Source: VXYL01 sp965199945 (GTDB lineage Bacteria; Pseudomonadota; Gammaproteobacteria; Pseudomonadales; Azotimanducaceae). From it: a DNA stretch of 64,000 bases. Positions 44,255-53,430 of this stretch are shown here, one piece after another. How positions within the stretch are numbered: the first letter of the stretch is position 1; each line of letters starts with the position of its first letter. The DNA is taken from positions 2,046,001 to 2,110,000 of the forward strand of contig OZ241354.1 of NCBI GenBank assembly GCA_965199945.1, read 5' to 3'. The translations under genes and the position numbers were made by a program. The notes beneath the pieces were generated by a model, which was given only the letters and a program-made list of their open reading frames with translations, was not told the DNA's origin and searched no databases.

Positions 44255-46186
44255 GTGTCCGCGAGCAACTGCCTGCTGCGCTTCGTGCGCGTTGCAATAG
44301 CCGCGTTCGCCGTCGCGTTCGCCGTCGCGCTTGCGGCCGAAGACATGCCTCGGGAATGGTTCGACGGCCCGCAGACGGCGAGCGAAATCGGCCTCGCCGC
44401 GTTCTCCCAAAGCCCCTTCCTCGACGACCGCGATCTGCCGCCGGTGGCGGAGCGCCTGCCCGACGATCCGGTGGTGATCCAACCCCTGCGCCGCAACGGC
44501 AAGTACGGCGGCACGGCGCGCATCTCGCTGGACGACAGTTGGCAGTTCTTCAACTGGGAGCCGGCGGTCACGCTTTCGGCGGACATGCGCACGCTGCTGC
44601 CCAATCTGGCGGAACGCTGGACCGTGAGCGAAGACGGGCGCGTCACCACGGTGCATCTGCGCCCGGGCCTGCGCTGGTCCGACGGCGCACCTCTCACGGC
44701 AGACGACTTCGCCTTCAACTTCAACAACATCTGGATGGACCCGGAGCTCTCGCCGGTGACCTCCCGGATGGTGCTCGGCGGCACCTTCGTGAAGATCGAC
44801 GCCAACACGTTCCAGTACGTCTTCGAGGACCCGAACCCGGGCTTCGTCTACTTCTACGCCCAGTACGGCAGCCACTTCGTCGATCCCAAGCACTACCTGC
44901 AGCAGTTCCATCCGGCGTTCACGGAGCGCGCCGCGCTGGAGGAATACGTCCGAGGCGAGGGCTTCATCAGCTGGATGGCGTTGATGACGGCGCTGCGCGG
45001 CTGGCAGAACGAGCGCGCCGTCGAAGTGCCCACGCTGCGCGCCTACCGCGTCAAGCAGCGCACGCTGAACATGATGCGCCTGGAACGCAATCCGTACTAC
45101 TTCAAGGTGGATTCGGAAGGTCGCCAGCTGCCCTACATCGACGCCGTGGACGTGGAGATCATCCTCGACAACTCGGAGCTGGTCACCGCCAAGGCGGCGT
45201 CCGGACAGCTCGACTTCGCCGCCTTCAGCCTGCGCACCCAGGACATCCCCCTGCTCAAGCTGGGCGAACGCGACGGCGTGGCCAACGTCCACATCTGGAC
45301 GCGCCTGCACATCAGCGACGTGGCCATCCAGCCGAACTACAACTACGCCGACGAGCGGCTGCGCGAGCTGATGTGGGACAAGCGCTTCCGCATCGCCCTC
45401 TCGCACGCCATCAACCGCGACGAGATGAACGACATCATCTACTTCGGGCGCGGCGTGCCGAGCCAGGTGACCGTCCATCCGACGAGCATCTTCTACGAGA
45501 AGCGCTTCGCCAATTCCTACATCGAATACGACCCGGCCCGCTCGCGCCGATTGCTGGGGGAACTGGGACTGCACGACGGGGACGGCGACGGCCTGCTGGA
45601 GTACGCCGACGGCACGCCCTTGGTCATCACCATGGAGTATCTGGACTTCGAGACGCCCAAGGCCATCACCATGGAGCTGGTGGCCGAATATTGGCGCGCG
45701 GTGGGCGTGGACTTGCGCCTGAAGCTGGTGGACCGCAGCCTGCAATCCGCCCGCGCCCAGGCCGGCGAAATGCAGATGACGCTGTGGCACGCGGACAAAT
45801 GCACCGACATCCTGTTCCCGCTGCTGCCGGACTGGTTCGTGCCGCATCGCGCCGGCTGGGACATCCACATGTGGAACGACTGGGCGCGCTACTACCAGAC
45901 CGGCGGGCGCGTCGGCGCGGAACCGCCGCCGCTCATCAAGCAGATCCACCGCTGGAACGACCAGTTCCGGGAAGCGACCGACCCGGACGAACGCTTCGCC
46001 GCTGGCCACCAGCTCATCAAGGCTGCGGCCGAGAACCTGTGGACCATCGGCACGGTTGGCCAAGCGCCGCATCCGGTGGTGACGTCGCCGCGCCTGCGCA
46101 ACGTGCCCACGGAAGGCATCTGGGGCTGGGACAACCGCTGGACCCTCGCCTACCACCCCTCCACTTGGTACTTCGACGAGCAGTAG
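44255..46186 (+). CDS. ABC transporter substrate-binding protein, SBP_bac_5 (peptide/opine type)
   Basis: A 643-residue periplasmic binding protein with a signal peptide (VRVAIAAFAVAFAVALAAED). Family blocks: LLPNLAERWTVSEDGRV, LRPGLRWSDGAPLTADDFAF, RIALSHAINRDEMNDIIYFG and the final YHPSTWYF. Such proteins deliver peptides or sugars to an ABC permease. No permease or ATPase gene is beside it, so it is an orphan component. The GTG start has a strong AGGAGGGGA ribosome site. It converges with the ferredoxin gene. Confidence 0.86.
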   Translation: MSASNCLLRFVRVAIAAFAVAFAVALAAEDMPREWFDGPQTASEIGLAAFSQSPFLDDRDLPPVAERLPDDPVVIQPLRRNGKYGGTARISLDDSWQFFNWEPAVTLSADMRTLLPNLAERWTVSEDGRVTTVHLRPGLRWSDGAPLTADDFAFNFNNIWMDPELSPVTSRMVLGGTFVKIDANTFQYVFEDPNPGFVYFYAQYGSHFVDPKHYLQQFHPAFTERAALEEYVRGEGFISWMALMTALRGWQNERAVEVPTLRAYRVKQRTLNMMRLERNPYYFKVDSEGRQLPYIDAVDVEIILDNSELVTAKAASGQLDFAAFSLRTQDIPLLKLGERDGVANVHIWTRLHISDVAIQPNYNYADERLRELMWDKRFRIALSHAINRDEMNDIIYFGRGVPSQVTVHPTSIFYEKRFANSYIEYDPARSRRLLGELGLHDGDGDGLLEYADGTPLVITMEYLDFETPKAITMELVAEYWRAVGVDLRLKLVDRSLQSARAQAGEMQMTLWHADKCTDILFPLLPDWFVPHRAGWDIHMWNDWARYYQTGGRVGAEPPPLIKQIHRWNDQFREATDPDERFAAGHQLIKAAAENLWTIGTVGQAPHPVVTSPRLRNVPTEGIWGWDNRWTLAYHPSTWYFDEQ

Positions 46187-46281
46187 CGGGCGGGTCGGCG
46201 CTTCCACGCCACGGTGTTCCAACGGCGTTTGCCTGAATAGGAATAGCGCAGAGGGGGCGTGCCCCTCGCAAGGACGGCTTC

Positions 46282-46596
46282 TCAGCGCCCGACGACGCGC
46301 ACCCGCAGCCCGTCCAGCGCCTCGCTGAGTTGGATCTGGCAAGAAAGGCGGCTGGTCTCCGTCACTTCGCCGTCGTATTCCAGCATTTCCCGTTCCAGAT
46401 CGCTGGGCGCACCCACCTTGGCCATCCAGTCCGGCGCCACGTGGACATGGCAGGTGGCGCAGGCGCAGCCGCCGCCGCATTCGGCGTCGATGCCGTCGAT
46501 GCCTTCGGCGCGGGCGAGTTCCATCACCACGTCGCCCACCTCGCCTTCGACGGCGACCGTCTGGGCATCGAGCGTCTCGAAGTAGACTGTCGGCAT
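46282..46596 (-). CDS. 2Fe-2S ferredoxin (adrenodoxin-like)
   Basis: A 104-residue electron carrier. The cluster cysteines are in AECGGGCACATCHVH plus the later SRLSCQIQL, the spacing of vertebrate/ISC-type ferredoxins that serve monooxygenases such as cytochrome P450. The ATG at 46596 is preferred; a TTG two codons earlier is also open. Its redox partners are not in the window. It is divergent from the ankyrin gene. Confidence 0.9.
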   Translation of the reverse strand: MPTVYFETLDAQTVAVEGEVGDVVMELARAEGIDGIDAECGGGCACATCHVHVAPDWMAKVGAPSDLEREMLEYDGEVTETSRLSCQIQLSEALDGLRVRVVGR

Positions 46597-46655
46597 GGCC
46601 AAGCGCCCCTCGCTGCGGGTGCCGGACTATACGCCAGGACGCCGGGGAAGGTCGC

Positions 46656-47303
46656 ATGGCAAGGCAGAAGCTGGTTCATTCGCGCCGCGACTTGAGGCCG
46701 CCAGCGTCGCTGCTCGAGGCCGTGCGGCGCGCCCAGCCGGACGCCGTGGCGCAGCACTTGGCCGAGTGCGCCGATTGGGGCTGGGCGGACGGCCTGTTCG
46801 CCCTCGCCTGCCGGGTGCCCGGCTACGAAGGCCACGGCGGCGCCATCGCCGCTGCGGACAAGCGCGAGGCCGAACGCATGGCCATCGTGGCGATGTTCGC
46901 GCGCCACGGCGCGCCGCCGACGATCCGCAACAACCGCAAGGTGACGCCGCTGCACATGGCCTGCCGCTTCGACTTGCCGAACGTGGCGCAGCGCTTGGTC
47001 GATCTCGGCGCGGACGTGAACGCCTACGACGCGGCGCGGGAGACGCCGCTCTTTCGCGCGGTGAATCTCGGCTACGTCGATTGCGCGAACGTAATGCTGC
47101 GCGCCGGCGCGGACGTGGACTTCCAGAATCGACGCGGCGCCACCCCGCTGCACCGCGCCGTGCAGCGCGGCAAGCGCTTCATCGTGCCGCTGCTGCTCCA
47201 GGCCGGCGCCGATGCGTATGTTGCAGACCGCGCCGGCAAGCGGGCCTCGGACTACGCCCGCAGCAAGGCCATCCGCAACGCACTGCGGGCGGTGCCATCT
47301 TGA
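46656..47303 (+). CDS. ankyrin repeat protein
   Basis: A 215-residue soluble protein with about three to four ankyrin repeats from residue ~100 (KVTPLHMACRFDLPNVAQRL, RETPLFRAVNLGYVDCANVM, GATPLHRAVQRGKRFIVPLL). There is no signal peptide. Such repeats bind other proteins; the partner is unknown. A GGGAAGG ribosome site precedes the ATG. It stands alone between two minus-strand genes. Confidence 0.85.
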   Translation: MARQKLVHSRRDLRPPASLLEAVRRAQPDAVAQHLAECADWGWADGLFALACRVPGYEGHGGAIAAADKREAERMAIVAMFARHGAPPTIRNNRKVTPLHMACRFDLPNVAQRLVDLGADVNAYDAARETPLFRAVNLGYVDCANVMLRAGADVDFQNRRGATPLHRAVQRGKRFIVPLLLQAGADAYVADRAGKRASDYARSKAIRNALRAVPS

Positions 47304-47369
47304 CGGCGCTTGGCAGTCCCGCCTCGAACATGGCAGCACTCGGACGCCGAACGCCCATTGCGTTTCGGG

Positions 47370-48713
47370 TCAGGCTGCAGGCGGCAGCGTCCACGGCGCG
47401 CGGTAGCGCGGCTCAAGCAGTGCGTTGGCGGCGCTGTCGGGCGGCCCTGCGAACGCCTGCTTCTGCGCGTCCCAGACCACCTTGCCGCCAGTGCGGAACG
47501 CGATGTTGCCGAGATGGGCGCTCACCGCCGCCAGGCTCGCCGTGTCGGCGTTGCACGCCGGCTGGCGCCGCGAGCGCATGCAGGCGACGAAGTCCGCGGT
47601 GTGCTGGTCGAGGCCACGCTCGGCCGGGTCCGCCTCCACCCGCGGACGCCCCGGCATCTTGTAGCCCACCGGGCGCTGGTCCTCGAGGCGTTCCTCGGGA
47701 TGCAGCTCCCAACCCTCGCGGTCGACCACCAAGGTGCCGTTCTCGCCCGCGAACGCCACCCCGTGGGCGCGTTGGAAGGGCCCAAGCTCGATGCCGATGG
47801 CATGTTCCCAAGTCAGCAGGAAGTCGTCGAACTCGTAGATGGCGGTCATCGTGTCCGGGGTTTCCTGGGCGTCCTCGGGATAGGCGAACTTGCCGCCGCT
47901 TGCGACCACGCTGCGCGGCGCTTTCGCGTCCATGGCCCAGAGCGCGATGTCGATGAGGTGGACGCCCCAGTCGGTCATCAGCCCGCCGGCGTAGTCCCAG
48001 AACCACCTGAACCGCGTATGGAACCGGTTGCGGTTGAACGGCCGCTCCGGGGCCGGGCCGAGCCAGCGGTCGTAGTCGACGCCGGGCGGCGCCTCCCCGT
48101 CCGGCAGCACCGGCAGCGCGGAGAACCAGTTCATGTACGCCCAGGCGCGCACGCTGCGGATGCGCCCAAGGGCGCCGCCGCGCACAAACGCGACGGCCTC
48201 GGCCCAGTGCGCGCCACTGCGCTGCCACTGGCCGCACTGCACGACCCGGCCGTAGCGGCGGGCGGCAGCGGTCATCGCCTGGCACTCGCGGACCGAGTTG
48301 GCCAGCGGCTTTTCCACGTACACGTCCTTGCCGGCGGCGCAGGCATCGACCATCTGGATGCAATGCCAATGGTCGGGCGTGCCGACGACCACCGCGTCGA
48401 TGTCGTCGTCGTCGAGCAGCGCCCGGTGGTCCGAATACAGCGCCGGCGTCCCACCGCCAAGCGCCTCAAGGTCGCCAGCGCGCCGTTCGAGCACGCGCCG
48501 ATCGACGTCGCAGAGCGCGGCGCACTCGACCCCCGGCTGCCGAAGCAGCGACTGCACATTGGCGAACCCCGCGCGGTTCACGCCGATGGCGCCAATCACG
48601 ATGCGGTCGCTCGCCGCCACCGCCCGCCGACCCTCCGCAAGCGGCGCCCACACCGCCGCACCCGCCGCCCCAGCGACAGAGCGACGAAGAAAGCGGCGTC
48701 TCGACAAGCTCAT
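47370..48713 (-). CDS. Tat-exported Gfo/Idh/MocA family oxidoreductase
   Basis: A 447-residue protein beginning with a twin-arginine signal (SRRRFLRRSVAGAAGAAVW), so it should be exported folded to the periplasm. The NAD(P)-binding Rossmann start is IGAIGVNRAGFANVQSLL; VVVGTPDHWHCIQM, DVYVEKPLANSVRECQAM and GGLMTDWGVHLIDIALW are diagnostic of the family. Many Tat-type members act on sugars or glycosides. ATG 48713 was chosen for the Tat motif and the GGAG before it; the frame is open 27 codons upstream. Substrate unknown. Confidence 0.88.
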   Translation of the reverse strand: MSLSRRRFLRRSVAGAAGAAVWAPLAEGRRAVAASDRIVIGAIGVNRAGFANVQSLLRQPGVECAALCDVDRRVLERRAGDLEALGGGTPALYSDHRALLDDDDIDAVVVGTPDHWHCIQMVDACAAGKDVYVEKPLANSVRECQAMTAAARRYGRVVQCGQWQRSGAHWAEAVAFVRGGALGRIRSVRAWAYMNWFSALPVLPDGEAPPGVDYDRWLGPAPERPFNRNRFHTRFRWFWDYAGGLMTDWGVHLIDIALWAMDAKAPRSVVASGGKFAYPEDAQETPDTMTAIYEFDDFLLTWEHAIGIELGPFQRAHGVAFAGENGTLVVDREGWELHPEERLEDQRPVGYKMPGRPRVEADPAERGLDQHTADFVACMRSRRQPACNADTASLAAVSAHLGNIAFRTGGKVVWDAQKQAFAGPPDSAANALLEPRYRAPWTLPPAA

Positions 48714-48824
48714 GGAAACTCCATCGGAAAGGTCGGCCTCGCGCTTGAGATGGTGGCAACGGCATGGCGCCAACGTCAACGCCTGCCTCGCCACGCCTCG
48801 GCCCTTTGCTTCAACCCGTAAAGG

Positions 48825-49070
48825 TCAACCGCCTCGCCCCTCGTAGGCGGCACCCCTGATGCGCGGCCACTCCGCGCCCTGGTACTCCTTGTGCAGCCCT
48901 CGTCCGCCGACGCTGGCATCCTCCAATCGGAACTGGACGGGTTGTTCGTCGGCGTTCAAGACCTCGCGCAGGCCCTGTTCGACGAGCGCACGCAGGGTGG
49001 TCCTCTGCTTGGCCGCATGCGCTTTCGCTCTGTCGAGCAGATCGTCGGCCAGCTCTATCGTCACCTTCAT
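48825..49070 (-). CDS. VapB-family-like antitoxin, no toxin gene adjacent
   Basis: An 81-residue protein starting MKVTIELADDLLDRAKAHA, with LRALVEQGLREVL, the ribbon-helix-helix beginning seen in VapB-type antitoxins. The C-terminal half (FRLEDASVGGRGLHKEYQG) is the usual toxin-binding tail. The GGAG ribosome site lies 6 nt from the ATG. A VapC (PIN) toxin would normally start within a few bases downstream; none is there, only the gap before the Gfo/Idh gene. It is probably an orphan or decayed module. Confidence 0.75.
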   Translation of the reverse strand: MKVTIELADDLLDRAKAHAAKQRTTLRALVEQGLREVLNADEQPVQFRLEDASVGGRGLHKEYQGAEWPRIRGAAYEGRGG

Positions 49071-49143
49071 GGTGGGCTCCGGTACTTCGGCCATCCTATC
49101 TTGAAACGGCTGGCGCGTTTCCGCCGCTTCGTCCCTTGCGACC

Positions 49144-49566
49144 TCACGGCGTTGGGCAGTCGTCGCCGGCGGGGAAGATGCGGCATAGGGAGCGGCCGGT
49201 GGCGTCGGTGGCGGTGACGGTCCAGCTTCTGGCGCCGTCGGCGACGACTCGGTAGGTCGTGGGGTCGTCGCCGGGCTGCCAGCCGATGGCGGTGCGCAGG
49301 GTGTCGACGCCGTTGGCCGGGTCGTGGACGCCGGCGCCGAAGGCGCCGGTGCGCAATCGGGTCTCTTCCTGGAACACAGCCATTGACGCCATGCGGTTGA
49401 GCAGTGCGCCGTCGCGGGCCGTGGCGACGTAGCCGCGGTACGCGGGAATGGCGATCGCCGCAATCGCCACGATGATGGCGGCTGCCACCAGGAGCTCCAG
49501 CAGCGAGAAGCCGGCGCACCGTCGCCGATGCGCCGGCCGGTCGCTCGAAACGAAGACGCTGGCCAT
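49144..49566 (-). CDS. type IV pilin-like protein (minor or second pilin)
   Basis: A 140-residue prepilin. After a ~18-residue leader the prepilin peptidase site G|FSLLE starts the hydrophobic N-terminal helix (LLELLVAAAIIVAIAAIAIP), with the conserved Glu at +5. Two cysteines near the C-terminus (SLCRIFPAGDDC) could form the pilin disulfide loop. Its start overlaps the stop of the larger pilin gene (TGATG), so they are translated together. It is probably part of the type IV pilus built by pilB/pilC. Confidence 0.85.
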   Translation of the reverse strand: MASVFVSSDRPAHRRRCAGFSLLELLVAAAIIVAIAAIAIPAYRGYVATARDGALLNRMASMAVFQEETRLRTGAFGAGVHDPANGVDTLRTAIGWQPGDDPTTYRVVADGARSWTVTATDATGRSLCRIFPAGDDCPTP

Positions 49567-50039
49567 CAGACCTCCGCCAAGGCGATGTCGTGGTCTTGCG
49601 GATCGCCGTTGAAGTCGGCGTATTCGGGGCGCGTGATGGTCACCACCATGTCGTCGCCGGCGAAGGTGCCGGTCACCGCCACGCCGACCACGCCGGCGGC
49701 GTCGTCCGCGGCGGCGCCGTATGCGGCGACGCCACTCGGCGCCGTGCCGCCGCCCTGGCCGTTCAGCGCGTCGATCCAGTCGGTCTGCGTGTATTCGGCG
49801 TCGGCCGCCGGCGCGGTGAGCGTGCCGAGGGAGATGCGCGCCCGCGCTCGGCGCATTTCGTTTTCGACGTAGCGAATGCCCTGCCGATAGTGGGCGTTCA
49901 CTTTCGCCATGTTCGAGTTCTCGACGTAGTTGCGGTAGGCGGGGATCGCGGCGGCGGTCAGAACGCCGACGATGGCGACGACGATCATCAGTTCGACGAG
50001 CGTGAAGCCGGCCGCGGCAGCGTGCTTCTCAAGGCGCAT
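49566..50039 (-). CDS. type IV pilin (PilA-like)
   Basis: A 157-residue prepilin with a short leader ending AAAAG, then FTLVELMIVVAIVGVLTAAA, the classic class IVa N-terminus with Glu5. It has no cysteine pair; the body is rich in Ala, Asp and Gly. GAGGAG lies 6 nt before the ATG. It is divergent from pilB, sharing a ~185-bp promoter gap, and is the first gene of the two-pilin transcript. Confidence 0.88.
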   Translation of the reverse strand: MRLEKHAAAAGFTLVELMIVVAIVGVLTAAAIPAYRNYVENSNMAKVNAHYRQGIRYVENEMRRARARISLGTLTAPAADAEYTQTDWIDALNGQGGGTAPSGVAAYGAAADDAAGVVGVAVTGTFAGDDMVVTITRPEYADFNGDPQDHDIALAEV

Positions 50040-50223
50040 GGTTTAGCTCCTCTTGGTTGTTCGAGCCGCAACGATGCCGCCTCCGCACCCGCCATCGCGC
50101 GCCGCGAGCCGATGTCGCACGCAACAAAGGGGGAATTTCCTACACGCCGTTGCGAGATCGTCCCTTTCCGAGCGCCTTCGACAGGCCAACAATTGCCCCT
50201 CGACTGCCAAGCGGAGCAACGCC

Positions 50224-51807
50224 GTGTTCGCCAACCCATCCGTCGACGCCAAGTCCGTCGCTGCTAGGAACGAGGCGCTTCTCGCCACGGCGACGGAGTT
50301 CGGACTGCCGCTGTTCGATCTGGCGGCGTTCGATCCCGCGCACATCCCCGATGGGCTCGCGGACCAGGAACAGGCCCGCCGCCACGGCGCCCTGCCGCTT
50401 GCGAAGGGCGGCGAGAAGCTGTTCGTCGCCATTGCCGATCCAGCGAATCTCGGCGCCATCGACGAGATCAGGTTCCGTTCGGGGCTTGAGGCGGAACCGG
50501 TGCTGGTGGCCGCCGACCAGCTCGAGGAAGCGATTGCCCGCTGCGCCGCGAGCAGCGGCGATGCACTGCTGGCAACGGTCGAGGCCGAGCCGGCGCCGCC
50601 CGTCGAGTTCGCGGAATCCAGCCCGTCCGCCGATGCGGTCGAAGAAGCGCCGGTGGTCAAGTACGTCCACCAAATGCTGCTCGACGCCATCGACGCTGGC
50701 GCATCGGACATCCACTTCGAGCCCTACGAGGGCTTCTACCGCATCCGCATGCGCATCGACGGCGTATTGCGCGAGGCGCGGCGTCCGCCGCCGCATTGGA
50801 GCGCCCGCCTGGCGGCGCGGCTGAAGGTCATGGCGCAGATGGACGTCGCCGAACACCGCCTGCCCCAGGATGGCCGGCTGCGCCTCGCGCTGGCCGACAA
50901 CAGCATCGACTTCCGCGCCAGCACGTTGCCGACGCGGCATGGCGAGAAGGTCGTGCTGCGCGTTCTCGACTCCTCCGCCACTGGGCTCGCCATCGATCAG
51001 CTGGGCTTTGAGGACGAGCAGCGCCGGCACTTTCTGGCCGCGCTGCGCAGACCCCAGGGCATGGTGCTCGCCACCGGGCCGACCGGCAGCGGCAAGACGG
51101 TCACCCTCTACGCCGGCTTGAGCATCCTGAACGCCGAAGACCGCAACTTGGCCACCGCCGAGGATCCGGTGGAGATCAACATTGACGGCGTCAACCAAGT
51201 GCAGGTGAATCCGAAGATCGGCTTGGACTTCGCCACGGCGCTGCGAGCGTTCCTGCGCCAGGACCCGGATGTGCTCATGGTGGGGGAAATCCGCGACCCG
51301 ACCACCGCCGAGACGGCCGTCAAGGCCGCCCAGACCGGGCACTTGGTGCTGTCCACGCTGCACACGAACTCGGCCGCCGAGACGTTGACGCGCCTGCGCG
51401 ACATCGGCGTTCCCGCCTACAGCGTGGCCACGTCGGTGACGTTGATCGTCGCCCAGCGTCTGGTGCGCCGCCTTTGCGAGCGCTGCAAGCGGCCGTTGCG
51501 AATGCCGTCCGAGGCGCTGCTAGCCGAAGGATTCACGGCTGCGGAAGTGGACGCCGGCGCGCGCGTCTTCGACGCCGAGGAGGCCGGCTGCGACGCCTGC
51601 AGCGGCGGCTACCGCGGGCGGACCGGCATCCACGAAGTGGTGCCGATCGTGCCCGAGCTGCAGCGCCTCATCCTTGCCGACGGCGACAGTCTGGCGCTCG
51701 CGGACCAAGCCCGCGCCCTCGGCTTCGAGGGACTGCGGCGCAACGGCCTGAAGAAGGCGGCGCGCGGCCTCACCAGCCTGCGCGAAATCAATCGCGTCGC
51801 CGGCTGA
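50224..51807 (+). CDS. pilB: type IV pilus assembly ATPase PilB
   Basis: Cytoplasmic hexameric ATPase that drives pilus extension. Motifs in order: N-terminal domain (EFGLPLFDL), SDIHFEPYE, Walker A ATGPTGSGKTVTLYAGL, Asp box AEDPVEINIDG, Walker B ILMVGEIRD-type (VLMVGEIRDPTTAETA), His box TGHLVLSTLHTN and the tetracysteine zinc site (CERCK; CDACSGGYRGRTGIHE). From GTG 50224 it is 527 residues, about 40 shorter than usual at the N-terminus; the frame is open further upstream, so the start may lie earlier. pilC follows after 18 nt. Confidence 0.92.
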   Translation: MFANPSVDAKSVAARNEALLATATEFGLPLFDLAAFDPAHIPDGLADQEQARRHGALPLAKGGEKLFVAIADPANLGAIDEIRFRSGLEAEPVLVAADQLEEAIARCAASSGDALLATVEAEPAPPVEFAESSPSADAVEEAPVVKYVHQMLLDAIDAGASDIHFEPYEGFYRIRMRIDGVLREARRPPPHWSARLAARLKVMAQMDVAEHRLPQDGRLRLALADNSIDFRASTLPTRHGEKVVLRVLDSSATGLAIDQLGFEDEQRRHFLAALRRPQGMVLATGPTGSGKTVTLYAGLSILNAEDRNLATAEDPVEINIDGVNQVQVNPKIGLDFATALRAFLRQDPDVLMVGEIRDPTTAETAVKAAQTGHLVLSTLHTNSAAETLTRLRDIGVPAYSVATSVTLIVAQRLVRRLCERCKRPLRMPSEALLAEGFTAAEVDAGARVFDAEEAGCDACSGGYRGRTGIHEVVPIVPELQRLILADGDSLALADQARALGFEGLRRNGLKKAARGLTSLREINRVAG

Positions 51808-51825
51808 CGCAAACGGAGCGTGGCC

Positions 51826-53028
51826 ATGACGCAGCACACGTTCGTCTGGCGCGGCACGGATGCCGCCGGGCGCGAGACCAGCGGCGAGCTGGAGGCGCCG
51901 GAACGGCGCTTCGCCGAAGCCAGACTGCGGCGGCGCGGCATCGCCGTGGCGAGCCTGCGGCGCAAGGCGCGATTCGCGCTTGAGTTCGGCCAGCGCGTGG
52001 GCGGCGCCGACACGGCCTCCTTCGTGCGCCAGTTGGCGACCCTGCTGGGAGCCGGCGTGGCGCTTCTGCAGGCGTTCGACATCATCGCCAGCGGCGCGCG
52101 CCCGGCGGTGGCGAAAGTCGCCCATGGACTGCGCGACGAGGTCGCGGCCGGCGCGTCGCTGTCGGCCGCTTTGGCCAAGTTTCCGGCGCTCTTCGACGCG
52201 CTGCAGCGGAGCCTGGTGCGCGTTGCCGAGCGGTCGGGCACCTTGGAGGCGATGCTGGAACGCATCGCCAGTCATCAGGAGCGCACCGAGGCCATCAAGC
52301 GCAAAGTGAAGAAAGCGCTCACCTATCCCACGCTCGTGATCCTTGCCAGCATCGGCATCTGCGGCGCCTTGATGGTGTACGTCGTGCCGCAGTTCGAGAA
52401 GGTCTTCGCCGGCGCCGGGGCGGAGCTGCCGGCGTTCACGCGCTTCGTGATCCGTTGTTCGGAGGCGCTGCAAAGCACCTGGTGGATGGTGCTCTTGGCC
52501 ATCGTCGGCAGTGGCGTGGGCGGCGTCCTGCTGCACCGGCGCTCGCTGCGCTTTCGCCATGCCCTGAATCGGGCGTCGCTGCGCGTGCCGATCGCCGGCG
52601 GCATCCTCGCCAACGCCGCGGTGGCGCGCGCCAGCCGCGCCCTGGCGACCGTGGTGGCGGCAGGCGTGCCGCTGGTTGAAGCGCTTGGCAGCGTGGCCGA
52701 CGCCGCCGGCAGCGTCGATCATGCGGAGGCGCTGCGCAGCGCTGGCGACGACGTGGCCGCCGGCGGCCCGCTCCACCAGGCCCTCGGCCGCAGCGGCGTC
52801 TTCCCGCCAGCGGTAGTGCAGATGGTCGCCGTCGGCGAGCAGTCCGGGCGCCTCGACGACATGCTTGCCGGAGTCGCCGAACAGTTCGAGGCGGAAGTCA
52901 ACGACGCCGTGGACAATCTGACCACCCTCATCGAACCGCTGACGATGGCGATTCTCGGCGTGCTGGTCGGCACCATCGTCGTGGCGATGTATCTGCCGGT
53001 CTTCCAGCTCGGGCAGGTGTTCGGCTGA
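51826..53028 (+). CDS. pilC: type IV pilus inner-membrane platform protein PilC
   Basis: A 400-residue T2SSF-domain protein that forms the inner-membrane platform on which PilB works. Two T2SSF repeats are seen (FVRQLATLLGAGVALLQAF and ASRALATVVAAGVPLVEAL), with membrane helices around residues 165-190, 215-240 and 370-395 (MAILGVLVGTIVVAMYLPVF). ATG 51826 is set by GGAG 7 nt upstream; GTG 51820 is also open. A prepilin peptidase gene (pilD), often next, is absent here. Confidence 0.92.
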   Translation: MTQHTFVWRGTDAAGRETSGELEAPERRFAEARLRRRGIAVASLRRKARFALEFGQRVGGADTASFVRQLATLLGAGVALLQAFDIIASGARPAVAKVAHGLRDEVAAGASLSAALAKFPALFDALQRSLVRVAERSGTLEAMLERIASHQERTEAIKRKVKKALTYPTLVILASIGICGALMVYVVPQFEKVFAGAGAELPAFTRFVIRCSEALQSTWWMVLLAIVGSGVGGVLLHRRSLRFRHALNRASLRVPIAGGILANAAVARASRALATVVAAGVPLVEALGSVADAAGSVDHAEALRSAGDDVAAGGPLHQALGRSGVFPPAVVQMVAVGEQSGRLDDMLAGVAEQFEAEVNDAVDNLTTLIEPLTMAILGVLVGTIVVAMYLPVFQLGQVFG

Positions 53029-53163
53029 GGGCACGCGGGCCAACAGCGAGCTCTTCTACCCGTCAGCACCGCACCCGCTCTCGACTACCGCACACCCAGC
53101 GGTTACTTTGTCGCTTGAGGGGGTTCCCAGCCCAATGCCAGAAGCAGCGAACCAGTACGGTTG

Positions 53164-53430
53164 ATGGCGGTTCTGCATCTGCTGTCCAATCCGGCGGCGG
53201 CGTCGAGCTGCCTCGACGCCTTGGCTGCGGGCGATTCGCTGCTGTTGATCGGCGAAGGCGTGTTCGCGCTGCCGACCGTGGTCGCGGCGGAACCAGCGGC
53301 CCGCCTTGGATTTCTGGCGGACGACGCGCAGCGGCTCGGCGTGGCGCCGGCGCCTGGCGTACTCGCGGTGTCCGATGCCGAGTTCGTGGCTTGGGTGGTC
53401 GAGTGCAGGCACAGCGTCACATGGACCTGA
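53164..53430 (+). CDS. tusB: sulfur relay protein TusB/DsrH
   Basis: An 88-residue DsrH/TusB-family protein. TusB with TusC and TusD forms a complex that hands sulfur to TusE for 2-thiouridine in tRNA. The pattern AVLHLLSNPAAASSCLDALAA at the start and DSLLLIGEGVFAL matches the family. ATG 53164 is preferred over the TTG one codon before. It overlaps the next gene by 10 nt. tusC and tusD are not found on either side. Confidence 0.78.
   Translation: MAVLHLLSNPAAASSCLDALAAGDSLLLIGEGVFALPTVVAAEPAARLGFLADDAQRLGVAPAPGVLAVSDAEFVAWVVECRHSVTWT

Noticed and set aside
46251..46267. Possible terminator hairpin between the binding-protein and ferredoxin genes
   Set aside because: The stem is only 6 bp and there is no T run on either strand.
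50053..50223. PilB N-terminal extension from an upstream TTG
   Set aside because: It has no ribosome site and overlaps the pilin promoter; GTG 50224 has GGAG at the right distance. An earlier start cannot be fully excluded.
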